Shown here piece after piece: positions 25,040-33,437 of a stretch of DNA of 64,000 bases. Both the position numbers and the translations under genes were made by a program. The first letter of the stretch is position 1. Each line of letters opens with the position of its first letter. This DNA is from DASSUW01 sp963835525 (lineage in GTDB: Bacteria; Actinomycetota; Thermoleophilia; Solirubrobacterales; Solirubrobacteraceae), in assembly GCA_963835525.1 (NCBI GenBank), contig CAWIFM010000009.1, forward strand, positions 496,001 through 560,000. Direction: 5' to 3'. The notes below the pieces were generated by a model. That model saw only the letters and a program-made list of their open reading frames with translations. It had not been told where the DNA came from and made no database searches.

Positions 25040-25786
25040 CTACTGCGTAAGGAGCGCCGCCGCGCTGCCGTCCGGCGGCGGGTCGTCCAATCGTCCCGGT
25101 GACCGGCCCGGCTCGTTGGCGGCGGCAGCCCAGTCGACGACCGCCTTCGCGGGATCCTTGGGGTCCACGGCGACAGGGACCCCGGCGCCGGGCGCCGCGA
25201 GCCAGGCGGCATAGAAGGGGACCTCGGTGTTGCCGGCGACGGCCTGGGCCCCATCGTCGAGCTGCAGTGCGACATCGAAGTTCAGCGTCGGGCCCATGAC
25301 GCCGTCGCGCCGGCTGAGGGCGGTGATGGTCGCGCGCCGCGGCGCCCATTTCTTCAGGCGGCGCTGCTCGCCCCAGTCGACGGCGTTGTCCGTCACCCCG
25401 TTCCCGGGCGGCTTGCGACGCCGCTTCTGCCCGGGTTCGTCGGCGACGCCCCAGAGCGCGCACATCGCCGGCCAGTCGAGCACCACCGCGTCGCCGTCGC
25501 TGTGACGCACGAGGACCTCTACGCCCAGGCGCAGACGCGCGAGCACGTGCGCCGGACCATGCATGACCTGGACGCCTCCGGTGCGGGTTCCGCTCGCCGT
25601 CGGCACCGCGACCGCCACGAAGCGCGTCGCGGTCCCGTCGTCGAGCTTGCGCTCGATGCCGACGATCGTCGCGCTCGCGACGGCGCCCTCCTCCAACGCG
25701 CTCTCGGCGCGCTTGAACGCGGGGTCGACGATCGTGGGACTGAGGATCTCGCCGCCGCTGCGGTTGAGCCAGCTGAACAGACCCAT
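25040..25786 (-). CDS. Protein with internally duplicated domain, unknown function
   Basis: 248 residues from ATG 25786. It opens MGLFSWLNRSGGEILSPTIV. Two similar units are visible, about 36-105 (ATIVGIERKLDDG ... GVEVLVRHSDGDAVVLDW) and about 149-222 (ATITALSRRDGV ... GVPVAVDPKDPAKAVVDW), each ending in a Val-rich strand and a DW turn, so the protein arose by tandem duplication of a small beta-barrel-like domain. No signal peptide. I do not recognise the family. TAGCAT lies six bases before the ATG with no ribosome site, suggesting a leaderless mRNA. The two small peptide genes lie 107 bases downstream on the same strand. Confidence 0.7.
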   Translation of the reverse strand: MGLFSWLNRSGGEILSPTIVDPAFKRAESALEEGAVASATIVGIERKLDDGTATRFVAVAVPTASGTRTGGVQVMHGPAHVLARLRLGVEVLVRHSDGDAVVLDWPAMCALWGVADEPGQKRRRKPPGNGVTDNAVDWGEQRRLKKWAPRRATITALSRRDGVMGPTLNFDVALQLDDGAQAVAGNTEVPFYAAWLAAPGAGVPVAVDPKDPAKAVVDWAAAANEPGRSPGRLDDPPPDGSAAALLTQ

Positions 25787-25806
25787 CGCGCGATGCTACT
25801 CGTGGG

Positions 25807-26259
25807 CTAGGGGAGCGTGAGCCGAAGGAGCACCTCACCGTCGGACACTTCACCCGTGCGCTCGAAGCCGTATCGCTCGTAGAACGTGATCGGGCTTCCT
25901 TCGCCCTGACCGGCGCTCGTGGTCAGCACCTTGACGCCCGGTCGACCACGGAAGTACGCGACGATCAAATCGAGCGTGGCAGTGCCGAAGCCTTGCCGCT
26001 GGTGGCGCTCGTCGATGAGGAGCTTCCACAGAAACTGCGGGATGTAGTCGGGACCTGCGACCTCGTCGGCGATCATCACGAACCCGACCGGCGTGTCTTC
26101 GGCATACACCCCCCAGCACAGCGGGCGAGCGTCGGGATGTTCGGCAGCGTCACGCAACGACTCGGCCACCCCGCTGACGAAGCGCTCTTGGCTCGGCGAC
26201 ACGCGCAAAGCCTCGACCGCGTCACGGTTCGAGTCTGTCAATGGACGAAGCGAAACCAT
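25807..26259 (-). CDS. GNAT acetyltransferase, polyamine/amine type
   Basis: 150 residues from ATG 26259. The full GNAT fold is present: WGVYAEDTPVGFVMIADE, WKLLIDERHQRQGFGTATL (acetyl-CoA loop RQGFGT) and PITFYERYGFERTGEV. The opening VSLRPLTDSNRDAVEALRVS and the pattern FLWKLLID resemble diamine/spermidine acetyltransferases of the PaiA/BltD type; the substrate assignment is tentative. TAAGGT lies six bases before the ATG, again a leaderless arrangement. It ends 20 bases before the start of the duplicated-domain protein. Confidence 0.87.
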   Translation of the reverse strand: MVSLRPLTDSNRDAVEALRVSPSQERFVSGVAESLRDAAEHPDARPLCWGVYAEDTPVGFVMIADEVAGPDYIPQFLWKLLIDERHQRQGFGTATLDLIVAYFRGRPGVKVLTTSAGQGEGSPITFYERYGFERTGEVSDGEVLLRLTLP

Positions 26260-26334
26260 GCGAAGACCTTACGCGGGGACCATCCGTTGGGACGAGAGGC
26301 GCTATCGGCTCTCGCGCGCATTGCGGCAGCGCAA

Positions 26335-26362
26335 CTCAGACGTTCCCGCGGGAACGTCTGAG
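26335..26362. repeat. Perfect 28-bp palindrome
   Basis: CTCAGACGTTCCCG followed directly by its reverse complement, CGGGAACGTCTGAG. The right half begins a 28-bp sequence that recurs, with three mismatches, at 29475. It could be an operator or the end of a small mobile element. Confidence 0.85.
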
Positions 26363-26374
26363 TGCTGCCTTGCA
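26347..26374. repeat. Direct repeat copy A
   Basis: Matches 29475-29502 at 25 of 28 positions (CGCGGGAACGTCTGAGTGCT followed by GCCTTGCA here). Together the copies bracket about 3.1 kb that holds the DUF4386 remnant and a three-gene operon. Confidence 0.8.
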
Positions 26375-26646
26375 CAGCAGTCGCCGCAGCAGAGAAGGAC
26401 CGCTCGCATCGCCGGCTGGCTCATGGCCTCGACGTTTCTCACGGCCATCCCGCCGCGCTCGTTCTCTACGAGCCGGTGCTCAGCGACACCGGCTACATCC
26501 TCGGCGCCGGCGACGACGGCCGCGTCACGCTGGGCGCCCTCCTCGAGATCCTCCTGATGATCGGCAACGTCGGCACGGCGGTCGTGATGTTTCCGATCCT
26601 CAGGACCGCGCCCGCGGCCCCGCCGTTCCGGGTCAAGTGGCGATGA
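26375..26646 (+). pseudogene. DUF4386 membrane protein remnant, frameshifted and truncated
   Basis: Two frames together spell the N-terminus of a DUF4386 protein: TARIAGWLMASTFLTAIP in one frame, then AALVLYEPVLSDTGYILGAG and LGALLEILLMIGNVGTAVVM in the next. The switch is near 26446-26452 and needs a one-base shift. The family is normally about 220-240 residues; only about 85 remain before an unrelated tail and stop, and the end overlaps the convergent alcohol dehydrogenase. So it carries both a frameshift and a 3' truncation. It begins right after the palindromic repeat. Confidence 0.75.
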
Positions 26647-27677
26647 TGATCTTGCCGCGCACGCGTCCTCCGGCGAGGTCGCGGATCGCGTCCGGGACCT
26701 GGTCCAGCGCAATGACCCGGTCGATGGCGGGCGTGACCGACCCGGCCTCGATCAGCGCTCGGAGCACGTCGAGATCGGATCTGTTCGGCTTGGCGATGAA
26801 CGTCCCAAGACGCTGGCGCACGAAGGGCGACACCACCATGGCGCCGAGCTGGCGGTGGATGCCTCCCGTCCAGCGACCGCCGCCCTCGCCACCGACGATG
26901 ACCAGCGTGCCGTCGTCGGTGAGGACGCGGCGGAGTCGGGACAGCGGCCGATTGCCCCCGATGTCGAGGACGACGTCGTAGCGCTGGCCGTCGTCGGTGA
27001 TGTCGGCGCGCGTGTAGTCGATGACGTGATCGGCGCCCAGCGAGCGCACTAGGTCCAGCTTCTGCGTGCTCGCTACGCCGGTGACGTTCGCTCCGAGGGC
27101 CTTGGCGATCTGCACGGCGAAGCGTCCCGACGCCTCCCGATGCGCCGATGACGAGGACGTGCTGGCCGGCCCGGACGTGCCCACGGTCGCGTAGCGCCTG
27201 TAGCGCGGTGACGGCGGAGATCGGCACGGCGGCGGCCTGCTCGAAGCTCAGGTTCGCGGGCATCCGCGCGAGCTTGTCCGGTTCCGTCGAGGCGTACTCG
27301 GCGAACGAAGCACTGCACGTGCCGAACACCGCCTCGCCCGCTTCGAGCCCCGTCACGTTCGCGCCGACCGCCTCGACGACCCCGGCCAGCTCCGAACCCA
27401 GTCCGGCGACCTTCGGCCTGCGCAGCCCGTAGCCGGCGGCCCGGAGCAGGTAGGGCAGCCCGGCCATGATGTGCCACGCGCCCCGGTCCAGGCCGGCCGC
27501 GCGGACGCGCACGAGCACCTCTTCATCACCGACATCGGGCACCTCCACCTCGCTGAGGCGCAGGACGTCGGCGGAGCCGTAGCCGTCGCGGATGATCGCC
27601 TTCATCGTCCGGCCCCTCGCCGGGAGTGTCGCTCCTGTTTCCGCACTCGCGAGCGTCCCTGCGGTTGTGCTGTCCAT
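26633..27677 (-). pseudogene. Zinc-independent alcohol dehydrogenase / quinone reductase, single-base frameshift
   Basis: Read from ATG 27677, the first frame gives MKAIIRDGYGSADVLRLSEV, GLGSELAGVVEAVGANVTG and the NAD(P)-binding VLVIGASGGVG. The sequence then leaves frame near 27121-27127, and the next frame continues with FAVQIAKALGANVTGVASTQ, LGADHVIDYTRADITDDGQR and ends GGRVRGKIIIAT. Removing one base in GGGACGCTTCGCC restores a normal medium-chain dehydrogenase of about 347 residues. Either the gene is inactivated or the base is a sequence error. The start shares one base with the stop of the epimerase gene (TGATG), making it the third cistron. The ATG 24 codons later (27605) is the more family-like start. 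Confidence 0.85.
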
Positions 27678-28678
27678 CAGTTCGGCTCCAAGCCGGGCGC
27701 GACGTGCCGCGTGCCTCCGTGTTCGGCGGCGGACGATTGGTTCGCCTGCGCGCGGTACCAGCGCACCGTCTGTTCGACCGCGTCGGCGAGCGGTGTGGCG
27801 CGCAGGCCGAGCTCGGTTTCCGCGCGGGAGGCGTCGACGATGAACGGTTCGTCGAACTCGTAGCGCATCTCGTTGATCTCGCGGACCGTCCGGTTGACGA
27901 TTCCGAGCGCGCGCATCTGCCACGCCGGCGTGACTTTCAGCCGCGGCTTGGTGCCGGCGGCCTGGTAGACGAGTGCGACGACCTCGCGCGTGGTGCGCGT
28001 CTCTGGGCTGGGCAGGTGCCAGACGCGTCCGAGCGCGTCGTCGCGTTCGCCGAGAGCGACGAGGTTGTTGCCGATGTCGGGGATGAAGGTGTAGGTGTGC
28101 GGCATGTCGGGGTCGCCCATCACCGACGCAGGCTTGTCGGCGAGTGCCGGAGGGATCACCCAGTCGCCGATCAAGGATTGCCCGCCGGCGCGCGGTCCGA
28201 AGAAGTCCGACGCGCGCCCGACGGTGACCTGGACCCGTCCCGCTTCGTGGGCGGCCATCAGGTCGCGGGCCATCGCCGCGCGGACGCGGCCCTTGCGGGT
28301 GTGGGCGTCGTGGGCGCGCTCCTCGGTGAACGGCTGTCCGTTGGCCCGCCCGTACATGTAGACGTTGTCCATCGCGACCAGCCGCGCGCCGGCGGTCTGC
28401 GCGGCGGCGATCGCTGCCGCTTGCAGGCCGGGGAACTCCTGCGCCCAGCGATGGTACGGCGGGTTCAGTGCCTGGTAGACGACGCGCGCGCCGTGCGTCG
28501 CCGACGCCGCGAAGGCGGGATCGGTGACGTCGCCGGCGACCGACTGAACGCCCGCCACCGGCTCGCGAAGCCCGGAGCGGCTGACGACACGCACCGACGC
28601 CTCACGGGCGGCCAGCGCCTCCGCGACGGCCATCCCGACGGCGCCGGCGCCGAGCACGACATGGTCGACGGCGTCCAT
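27677..28678 (-). CDS. NAD-dependent epimerase/dehydratase family protein
   Basis: 333 residues from ATG 28678. It is an extended short-chain dehydrogenase: cofactor loop HVVLGAGAVGMAVAEALAAR, the Asp after the third strand in SVAGDVTDPAFAA, and the catalytic-region Tyr in DNVYMYGRANGQPF (the usual YxxxK lysine is not obvious). The C-terminal half (GDPDMPHTYTFIPDIGNNLV, WHLPSPETRTTREVVAL) is the substrate domain seen in NmrA/isoflavone-reductase-like epimerases. Middle gene of a three-gene operon, with one-base TGATG overlaps on both sides. Substrate unknown. Confidence 0.87.
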   Translation of the reverse strand: MDAVDHVVLGAGAVGMAVAEALAAREASVRVVSRSGLREPVAGVQSVAGDVTDPAFAASATHGARVVYQALNPPYHRWAQEFPGLQAAAIAAAQTAGARLVAMDNVYMYGRANGQPFTEERAHDAHTRKGRVRAAMARDLMAAHEAGRVQVTVGRASDFFGPRAGGQSLIGDWVIPPALADKPASVMGDPDMPHTYTFIPDIGNNLVALGERDDALGRVWHLPSPETRTTREVVALVYQAAGTKPRLKVTPAWQMRALGIVNRTVREINEMRYEFDEPFIVDASRAETELGLRATPLADAVEQTVRWYRAQANQSSAAEHGGTRHVAPGLEPN

Positions 28679-29307
28679 CACGCCGCCGGTGCGCGGACGG
28701 GTGTCAGGCGTGCGAGGAGGAGTCCGCTGATCAGCGTGAACAGCAGCGCGCCGCCGGCGCCGAACACCGTGAACTGGTCGTCGACGCCGATGCCGGTGAC
28801 TGACGCCGCCGACCAGCCGAGCGCGAACAGCGCCGGCATCGCGAGCGCCCACGGCAGCGCGAGCCTGCGGCGTCCCTGCCGGGCGAGCACGAGCCCCTGG
28901 GCGGCGCCGAGCGCCGCGCCGCTGATGAGGCCCATCAGGGCGAGCGCGCCGAGGTCGGTCTCGTAGCTCACCAGCGCGGCGCCCACCGCCAACCCGACGG
29001 CGTAGCCGGCGGCGCTGGCGCCGATCCACGGCGCGGGGCGCCCGAGCGCGCCCTTGGCGGCCCACCACTGGACGGCGGCAAGGCCGGCTGCGGTGATCGC
29101 GCCGCCGACGAGCGCGGCGTCGACGGCGTCGACGCGTCCGCCGACGATCCAGCCGATGTATCCGGCGACCGGGAAGGCGGGCCACACCGCCATCCACCGC
29201 CAGCCGGGGAAGGTTCGCCGCTCGGACGGCTCGTGAGCGGAAAGATGGGTCGTCCGATCGTCGCGATCGGTCGCAACGGAGGGCCGCTGTGGCGTGGAGA
29301 TCGACAT
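28678..29307 (-). CDS. Membrane protein of unknown function, six helices
   Basis: 209 residues from ATG 29307, preceded by AAGGAG at good spacing. A hydrophilic N-terminus of about 35 residues is followed by about six hydrophobic segments, for example WMAVWPAFPVAGYIGWIVGG, ALVGGAITAAGLAAVQW, WIGASAAGYAVGLAVGAAL and GAGGALLFTLISGLLLARL. No family is recognised. It is the first gene of the operon with the epimerase and the frameshifted dehydrogenase. The cytoplasmic N-tail (TATDRDD-like, charged) carries no known domain. Confidence 0.75.
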   Translation of the reverse strand: MSISTPQRPSVATDRDDRTTHLSAHEPSERRTFPGWRWMAVWPAFPVAGYIGWIVGGRVDAVDAALVGGAITAAGLAAVQWWAAKGALGRPAPWIGASAAGYAVGLAVGAALVSYETDLGALALMGLISGAALGAAQGLVLARQGRRRLALPWALAMPALFALGWSAASVTGIGVDDQFTVFGAGGALLFTLISGLLLARLTPVRAPAA

Positions 29308-29755
29308 GCCTGGCTCCTTGAACCTCGGTAGGGGCGCGGACCGCTGAGGGTCGACGCGCACAAGCCGGCCAAGAGTTAGAGCCGCGAAACCGCGCTCGCC
29401 GCTGCCGGGCGAGCGCATCACCGACCCTACACCCGCACGACAAGCCGCGCAGGTTACGAGCGTGTGGGGATCGTCGCGGGAACGTCCGAGTGCTGGTTTG
29501 CATGAAAGGAACAGCGGCGCGGTCAGCGACCGTACCTTGACTTCGTAGGAGGTACTGGCGAGGATCGGATTGAGACACAGTCGTACCGCCGCGCGAGACC
29601 CCGCAGTGAGCGCTTCGGCGCCACGCCCGACGTTATTCCGGACGACACGACCGCATCCGAGAGACTGCGGCACCGTCCGCCCGGAGTGCCTGTTGACGCC
29701 TCCACTCGTTGGTGGGGCTTCGTCGCGGCCTGCCATAGAGGAAGGACGCTGACCG
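29308..29755. other. Intergenic region with divergent promoters and repeat copy B
   Basis: About 450 bases between the start of the membrane protein operon and the multicopper oxidase start. It contains the 29475-29502 repeat and, just before 29756, the ribosome site GAGGAAGGA. No protein-coding frame is convincing. Confidence 0.55.
29475..29502. repeat. Direct repeat copy B
   Basis: CGCGGGAACGTCCGAGTGCT followed by GGTTTGCA, 25 of 28 bases identical to copy A at 26347. Here the palindromic left half is absent: the preceding bases are unrelated. Confidence 0.8.
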
Positions 29756-31469
29756 ATGCAACACCACGCCGATACCGAACCGACAGATCGCTTCCCCACC
29801 GACTCGACGGGGCTTCCCGAGGCGCGGGCGACCGAGCTGGTCGAGCTGTCTGACGGTGAGCATCTCGATCTGCGGATCGCTCCGGTCGCCAAGCGACTGG
29901 GCGACGCGACGGTCCGGATGCTGGCCTACAACGGGTCGATTCCCGGACCGACGCTGAAGGTGCGGGAGGGCTCGGAGGTCATCGTCGACGTCGAGAACCA
30001 GGGCGACATGGACGCCACGGTCCATTGGCACGGACTGCGCCTGGAGAACCGCTACGACGGAACGCACGAGACGCAACGGCCGATGGCGGTGGGCGAGAGG
30101 TTCTCCGCCCGTGTCGCGTTCCCGGATCCGGGGCTGTACTGGTACCACCCGCATATCCGCGAGGACTACGGGCAGGAGATGGGCCTGTACGGCAACGTGC
30201 TCGTCGAGCCGGCCGACCCGGACTACTGGCCGCCCGCGCACCGCGAGCTGGTGCTCACGCTCGACGACATCCTGCTGGAGGACGGCAAGGTCGCGCCGTT
30301 CAGCCGCTCCGAGACGACCTACGCAGCAATGGGCCGCTTCGGCGACATGCTGCTCATCAGCGGTGAGCCGGATCTCACGCTGACCGCGCAGCTCGGCGAA
30401 GTGGTCCGCCTCTACCTGACCAACACCGCCAACACGCGCGTCTTCAAGGTCAAGCTGCCCGGCGCGCGGATGAAGCTCGTCGGCGGCGACAGCGGCCACG
30501 TCGAGCACGAGCAGTTCGTCGATGACGTGATCCTCGCTCCGTCCGAGCGAGTCATCGTCGATGTCCTATTCGACCACTCTGGGGCGCTCGTGCTGGAGCA
30601 CCACACGCCGGATCGGGTCTATCGGCTGGCCGCGATCACCGTCAGCGAGGACCCGGCCGAGCCGCCACTGGCGGACCAGTTCGACGTTCTGCGCACCAAT
30701 CCCGACATGGCGGCCGAGCGCGTGCGCGTCGCGCCGTATCTGGAGGCCGAGCCGCACAAGACCGTGGCGTTCATCGCCGAGATGGACATGGGTGCGCCAG
30801 AAGGGGAAGGGCCGGTCGTCTACGCCTGCCCGATGCACCCGGAGGTCGTCAGTGAGGAACCGGCCCACTGCCCGAAGTGCGCGATGAAGCTGCTGGCTGT
30901 CGCGGCTCCGGCGACAAGCTACACGTGTCCGATGCACCCGCAGGTGGTCAGCGAGCAGCCCGGCCATTGCCCGGACTGTGGCATGAAGCTGCTGCCGGCG
31001 CAGCTCGTCGCCGAGGCCGGCGCCCACGAGCACGCAGCCCGCGGGCCACGATCACGAGGCGGCCGGCGGTATCGAGTGGGAAGACGACATGGTCGCGGTC
31101 AATCGGCTGACGACGCCGGCGAACATGCGCTGGAAGATCATCGACCGCGAGACCGATGCGGAGAACGCCGCGATCGACTGGCAGTTCCGGGTCGGGGACC
31201 AGGTGAAGATCCGGCTGCTGAACGAGATGGCCGGCGACCATCCGATGCACCACCCGTTCCACGTCCACGGCGCCGGCCGCTTCCTCGTGCTCGCCCGCGA
31301 CGACGTCGCCGAGGCCAACCTGGTGTGGAAGGACACGGTGCTGGTGCGCACCGGCGAGACCGTCGACATCCTGCTCGACGTCACCAACGTCGGCGTGTGG
31401 ATGGCGCACTGCCACATCGCCGAGCACCACGAGAGCGGGATGATGTTCAGCTTCAACGTGACGCCATGA
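29756..31469 (+). pseudogene. Multicopper oxidase with two inserted heavy-metal-binding domains, frameshifted
   Basis: Cupredoxin copper ligands are present in order: HWHGL (about residue 91), WYHPHI (about 130) and, after the frame change, HPMHHPFHVHG and HCHIAEHHESGM. Between cupredoxin domains 2 and 3 lie two tandem HMBD-type modules, CPMHPEVVSEEPAHCPKCAM (about 358) and CPMHPQVVSEQPGHCPDCGM (about 391), with conserved Cys and His ligands. The frame breaks between 31034 and 31047: HDHEAAGGIEWEDDMVAVNR continues one base out. About 571 residues if repaired. No signal peptide, unusual for a family that is mostly exported. Predicted role: copper oxidation/detoxification. The last codons overlap the monooxygenase ATG. 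Inactive unless the shift is an artefact or bypassed. Confidence 0.85.
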
Positions 31470-32551
31470 GCGAACGGCGCGAGGTGATCGTCGTCGGCGG
31501 CGGCCAGGCCGGCCTGGCGATCGGCTACCTGCTCGCGCAGCAGGGCCGGCAGTTCACGATCCTCGAAGCGGCCGACACGCCGGCGGCGGCGTGGCGCGAG
31601 CGCTGGGACTCGCTGCGGCTGTTCACTCCCGTCCGCTACGACAGCCTCCCGGGCCGGGCGTTCCCCGGGGATCCGGACAGCTACCCGGGTCGCGACGACG
31701 TCGTCGCCTACCTCACCGACTACGCGCGCGACTTCGAGCTGCCGGTCGAGCTGGGCAGCCGTGTCCGCGCCGTCCGCGAAGGCGAGCGCGGCTACGTCGT
31801 GGAGCTCGAGGACCGCAGCTACGAGGCCGACCAGGTCGTGATCGCCACGGGCCCGTTCCAGCTACCGCGTGTGCCGTCGCTCGCCGAGCGCCTCGACCCG
31901 GGCATCACGCAGTTCCACAGCAGCCGGTACCGCGGCCCCCAGGATGTGCCGGCGGGCCCGGTGCTGGTCGTCGGTGGTGGCAACACCGGCTATCAGATCG
32001 CCGAGGAGCTCGCCCGCACCCACAGGGTGCACCTGTCGATCGGCGCCCGCCAGACGCCGTTGCCGCAACGGATCCTGGGCCGCGACCTGTTCCGCTACCT
32101 CGAAGCCACCGGCCTGATGGGCAAGACCGTGGAGTCGCGGATCGGCCAACGCATGCAACACCGCGAGACGCTGATCGGCTCAGGCCCTCGCGCCGCCCGA
32201 CGACGGCACGGCATCGAGCTGCGCGGCCGAACCGACGACGTGTCCGGGTCAGAGGTGCGCTTCAGCGACGGCGGCCGGCTCAGTCCCGGCGCCGTCATCT
32301 GGGCGACCGGCTTCGATCTCGATCACTCGTTCGTGCAACTGCCCGTCTTCGACGCGGACGGCCGGTTGGTGCATCAGCGCGGCGTCACCGCGTCGCCGGG
32401 GCTGTACTTCCTCGGGATGCCGTGGCAGCACACGCGCGGCTCGGCGCTGCTGGGCTGGGTCAAGGACGACGCCCAGTACATCGCCGACCAGATCGCCACC
32501 CGCACGAGCCCGGCGGCACCGGCACTCGCCGCCGAGCCGCCGCAGCGATGA
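31466..32551 (+). CDS. FAD-dependent NAD(P)-binding monooxygenase (CzcO-like)
   Basis: 361 residues from ATG 31466, overlapping the oxidase stop (ATGA). FAD-binding IVVGGGQAGLAIGYLLAQQG, a second Rossmann motif for NADPH VLVVGGGNTGYQIAEELAR, and the FMO-like ATG turn (VVIATGPFQLPRVPSLAE; AVIWATGFDLDHSFV) are all intact. This is the flavin-containing monooxygenase/CzcO-like group encoded in many actinobacterial metal or stress loci. A redox role beside the multicopper oxidase is plausible but not demonstrated. Its stop overlaps the HD-protein start. Confidence 0.88.
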   Translation: MSERREVIVVGGGQAGLAIGYLLAQQGRQFTILEAADTPAAAWRERWDSLRLFTPVRYDSLPGRAFPGDPDSYPGRDDVVAYLTDYARDFELPVELGSRVRAVREGERGYVVELEDRSYEADQVVIATGPFQLPRVPSLAERLDPGITQFHSSRYRGPQDVPAGPVLVVGGGNTGYQIAEELARTHRVHLSIGARQTPLPQRILGRDLFRYLEATGLMGKTVESRIGQRMQHRETLIGSGPRAARRRHGIELRGRTDDVSGSEVRFSDGGRLSPGAVIWATGFDLDHSFVQLPVFDADGRLVHQRGVTASPGLYFLGMPWQHTRGSALLGWVKDDAQYIADQIATRTSPAAPALAAEPPQR

Positions 32552-33336
32552 TCACGCCCACGGGGACACCGCGGCCGGGCCGCGCCGACACGCTCGGGTC
32601 GATTGGATGGACCGAGCGCACCGGCGGCGTGCTCACCGCCCGCGAGTGCGTGACGCTGGCCCGGCCGCTGCTGCGCGAAGAGCTCGGCAACCTGGTGGGC
32701 CTGTTGGCGATGGCCCTGCGCTTGCATTCGGGACGCCGCGCCACCATCGAACCGGCGCGCCTTGCGCCCCCGGACTCGTCGCTGGCCCGAGACGCGCAGG
32801 AGGCCGCGGAAGACCTCCTCAGTCCGGTGCTGCGCAACCACTCCCATCGTGCGTACGCCTGGGCAGCCGCCATCGCCGCACGACGCGGGATCTCGTTTGA
32901 CCGTGAGTTGCTGTACCTCGCCGCGATGTTCCACGACACTGGGCTTCCAAGCCCCGTCCCGCACGTCGACTTCACCGTGCGCAGCGCGGCGGTGGTCCGC
33001 GAGTTTGCCGACCGCCACGGAGTGCCCGCCGACAGCCGGGAGGTGGTGACCAACGCGATCGCCATGCATCACAGCCCCGGTGTCGGCCTTGAGTCCGGCC
33101 CCGAGGCCTTTCTCATGTCCGCCGGCGCGGCAGTTGACGTCTTCGGCTCGCGCAGCAATGAGATCCCCGACGCGGTCCGCAGCCGCGTCGTCGAGCAGTT
33201 CCCGCGGCTGGGCTTCAAGCGCGAATTCGCCGCGCTGTGGCGCGCGGAGGCCAAGCAGGTCCCTCGCGGCCGGGCGTGGTACCTGCACCGCTTCGCCGTT
33301 ACCGACCTGAGCATCCGGATGGCGCCGTTCGGTTGA
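32548..33336 (+). CDS. HD-domain hydrolase, cyanamide-hydratase-like
   Basis: 262 residues from ATG 32548 (ATGA overlap). After about 70 less conserved residues the HD domain shows the metal ligands H (LRNHSHRAYAWA), HD (LYLAAMFHDTGL) and a later His in TNAIAMHHSPGVG, with the D of VDVFG. The pattern resembles the cyanamide hydratase/HD phosphohydrolase group. Third gene of the multicopper oxidase/monooxygenase unit; what links it to copper is unclear. Probable metal-dependent hydrolase with unknown substrate. Confidence 0.83.
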   Translation: MITPTGTPRPGRADTLGSIGWTERTGGVLTARECVTLARPLLREELGNLVGLLAMALRLHSGRRATIEPARLAPPDSSLARDAQEAAEDLLSPVLRNHSHRAYAWAAAIAARRGISFDRELLYLAAMFHDTGLPSPVPHVDFTVRSAAVVREFADRHGVPADSREVVTNAIAMHHSPGVGLESGPEAFLMSAGAAVDVFGSRSNEIPDAVRSRVVEQFPRLGFKREFAALWRAEAKQVPRGRAWYLHRFAVTDLSIRMAPFG

Positions 33337-33437
33337 CCGAGACCGACGACGCCCCGCGAGCTCCCGGTTCGGGTCGGCTGGGCATCACGTTTTGCGATTC
33401 GGTCACAAACGCTGCTGGTCCCGGCAATGATCTGTTG

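Noticed and set aside
24963..25080. Plus-strand sequence reading PSVFGFGRPPPPYGQPHPQCGYC
   Set aside because: It looks like a Pro-rich peptide, but the frame has a stop at 24909-24911 and no ATG, GTG or TTG before the stretch.
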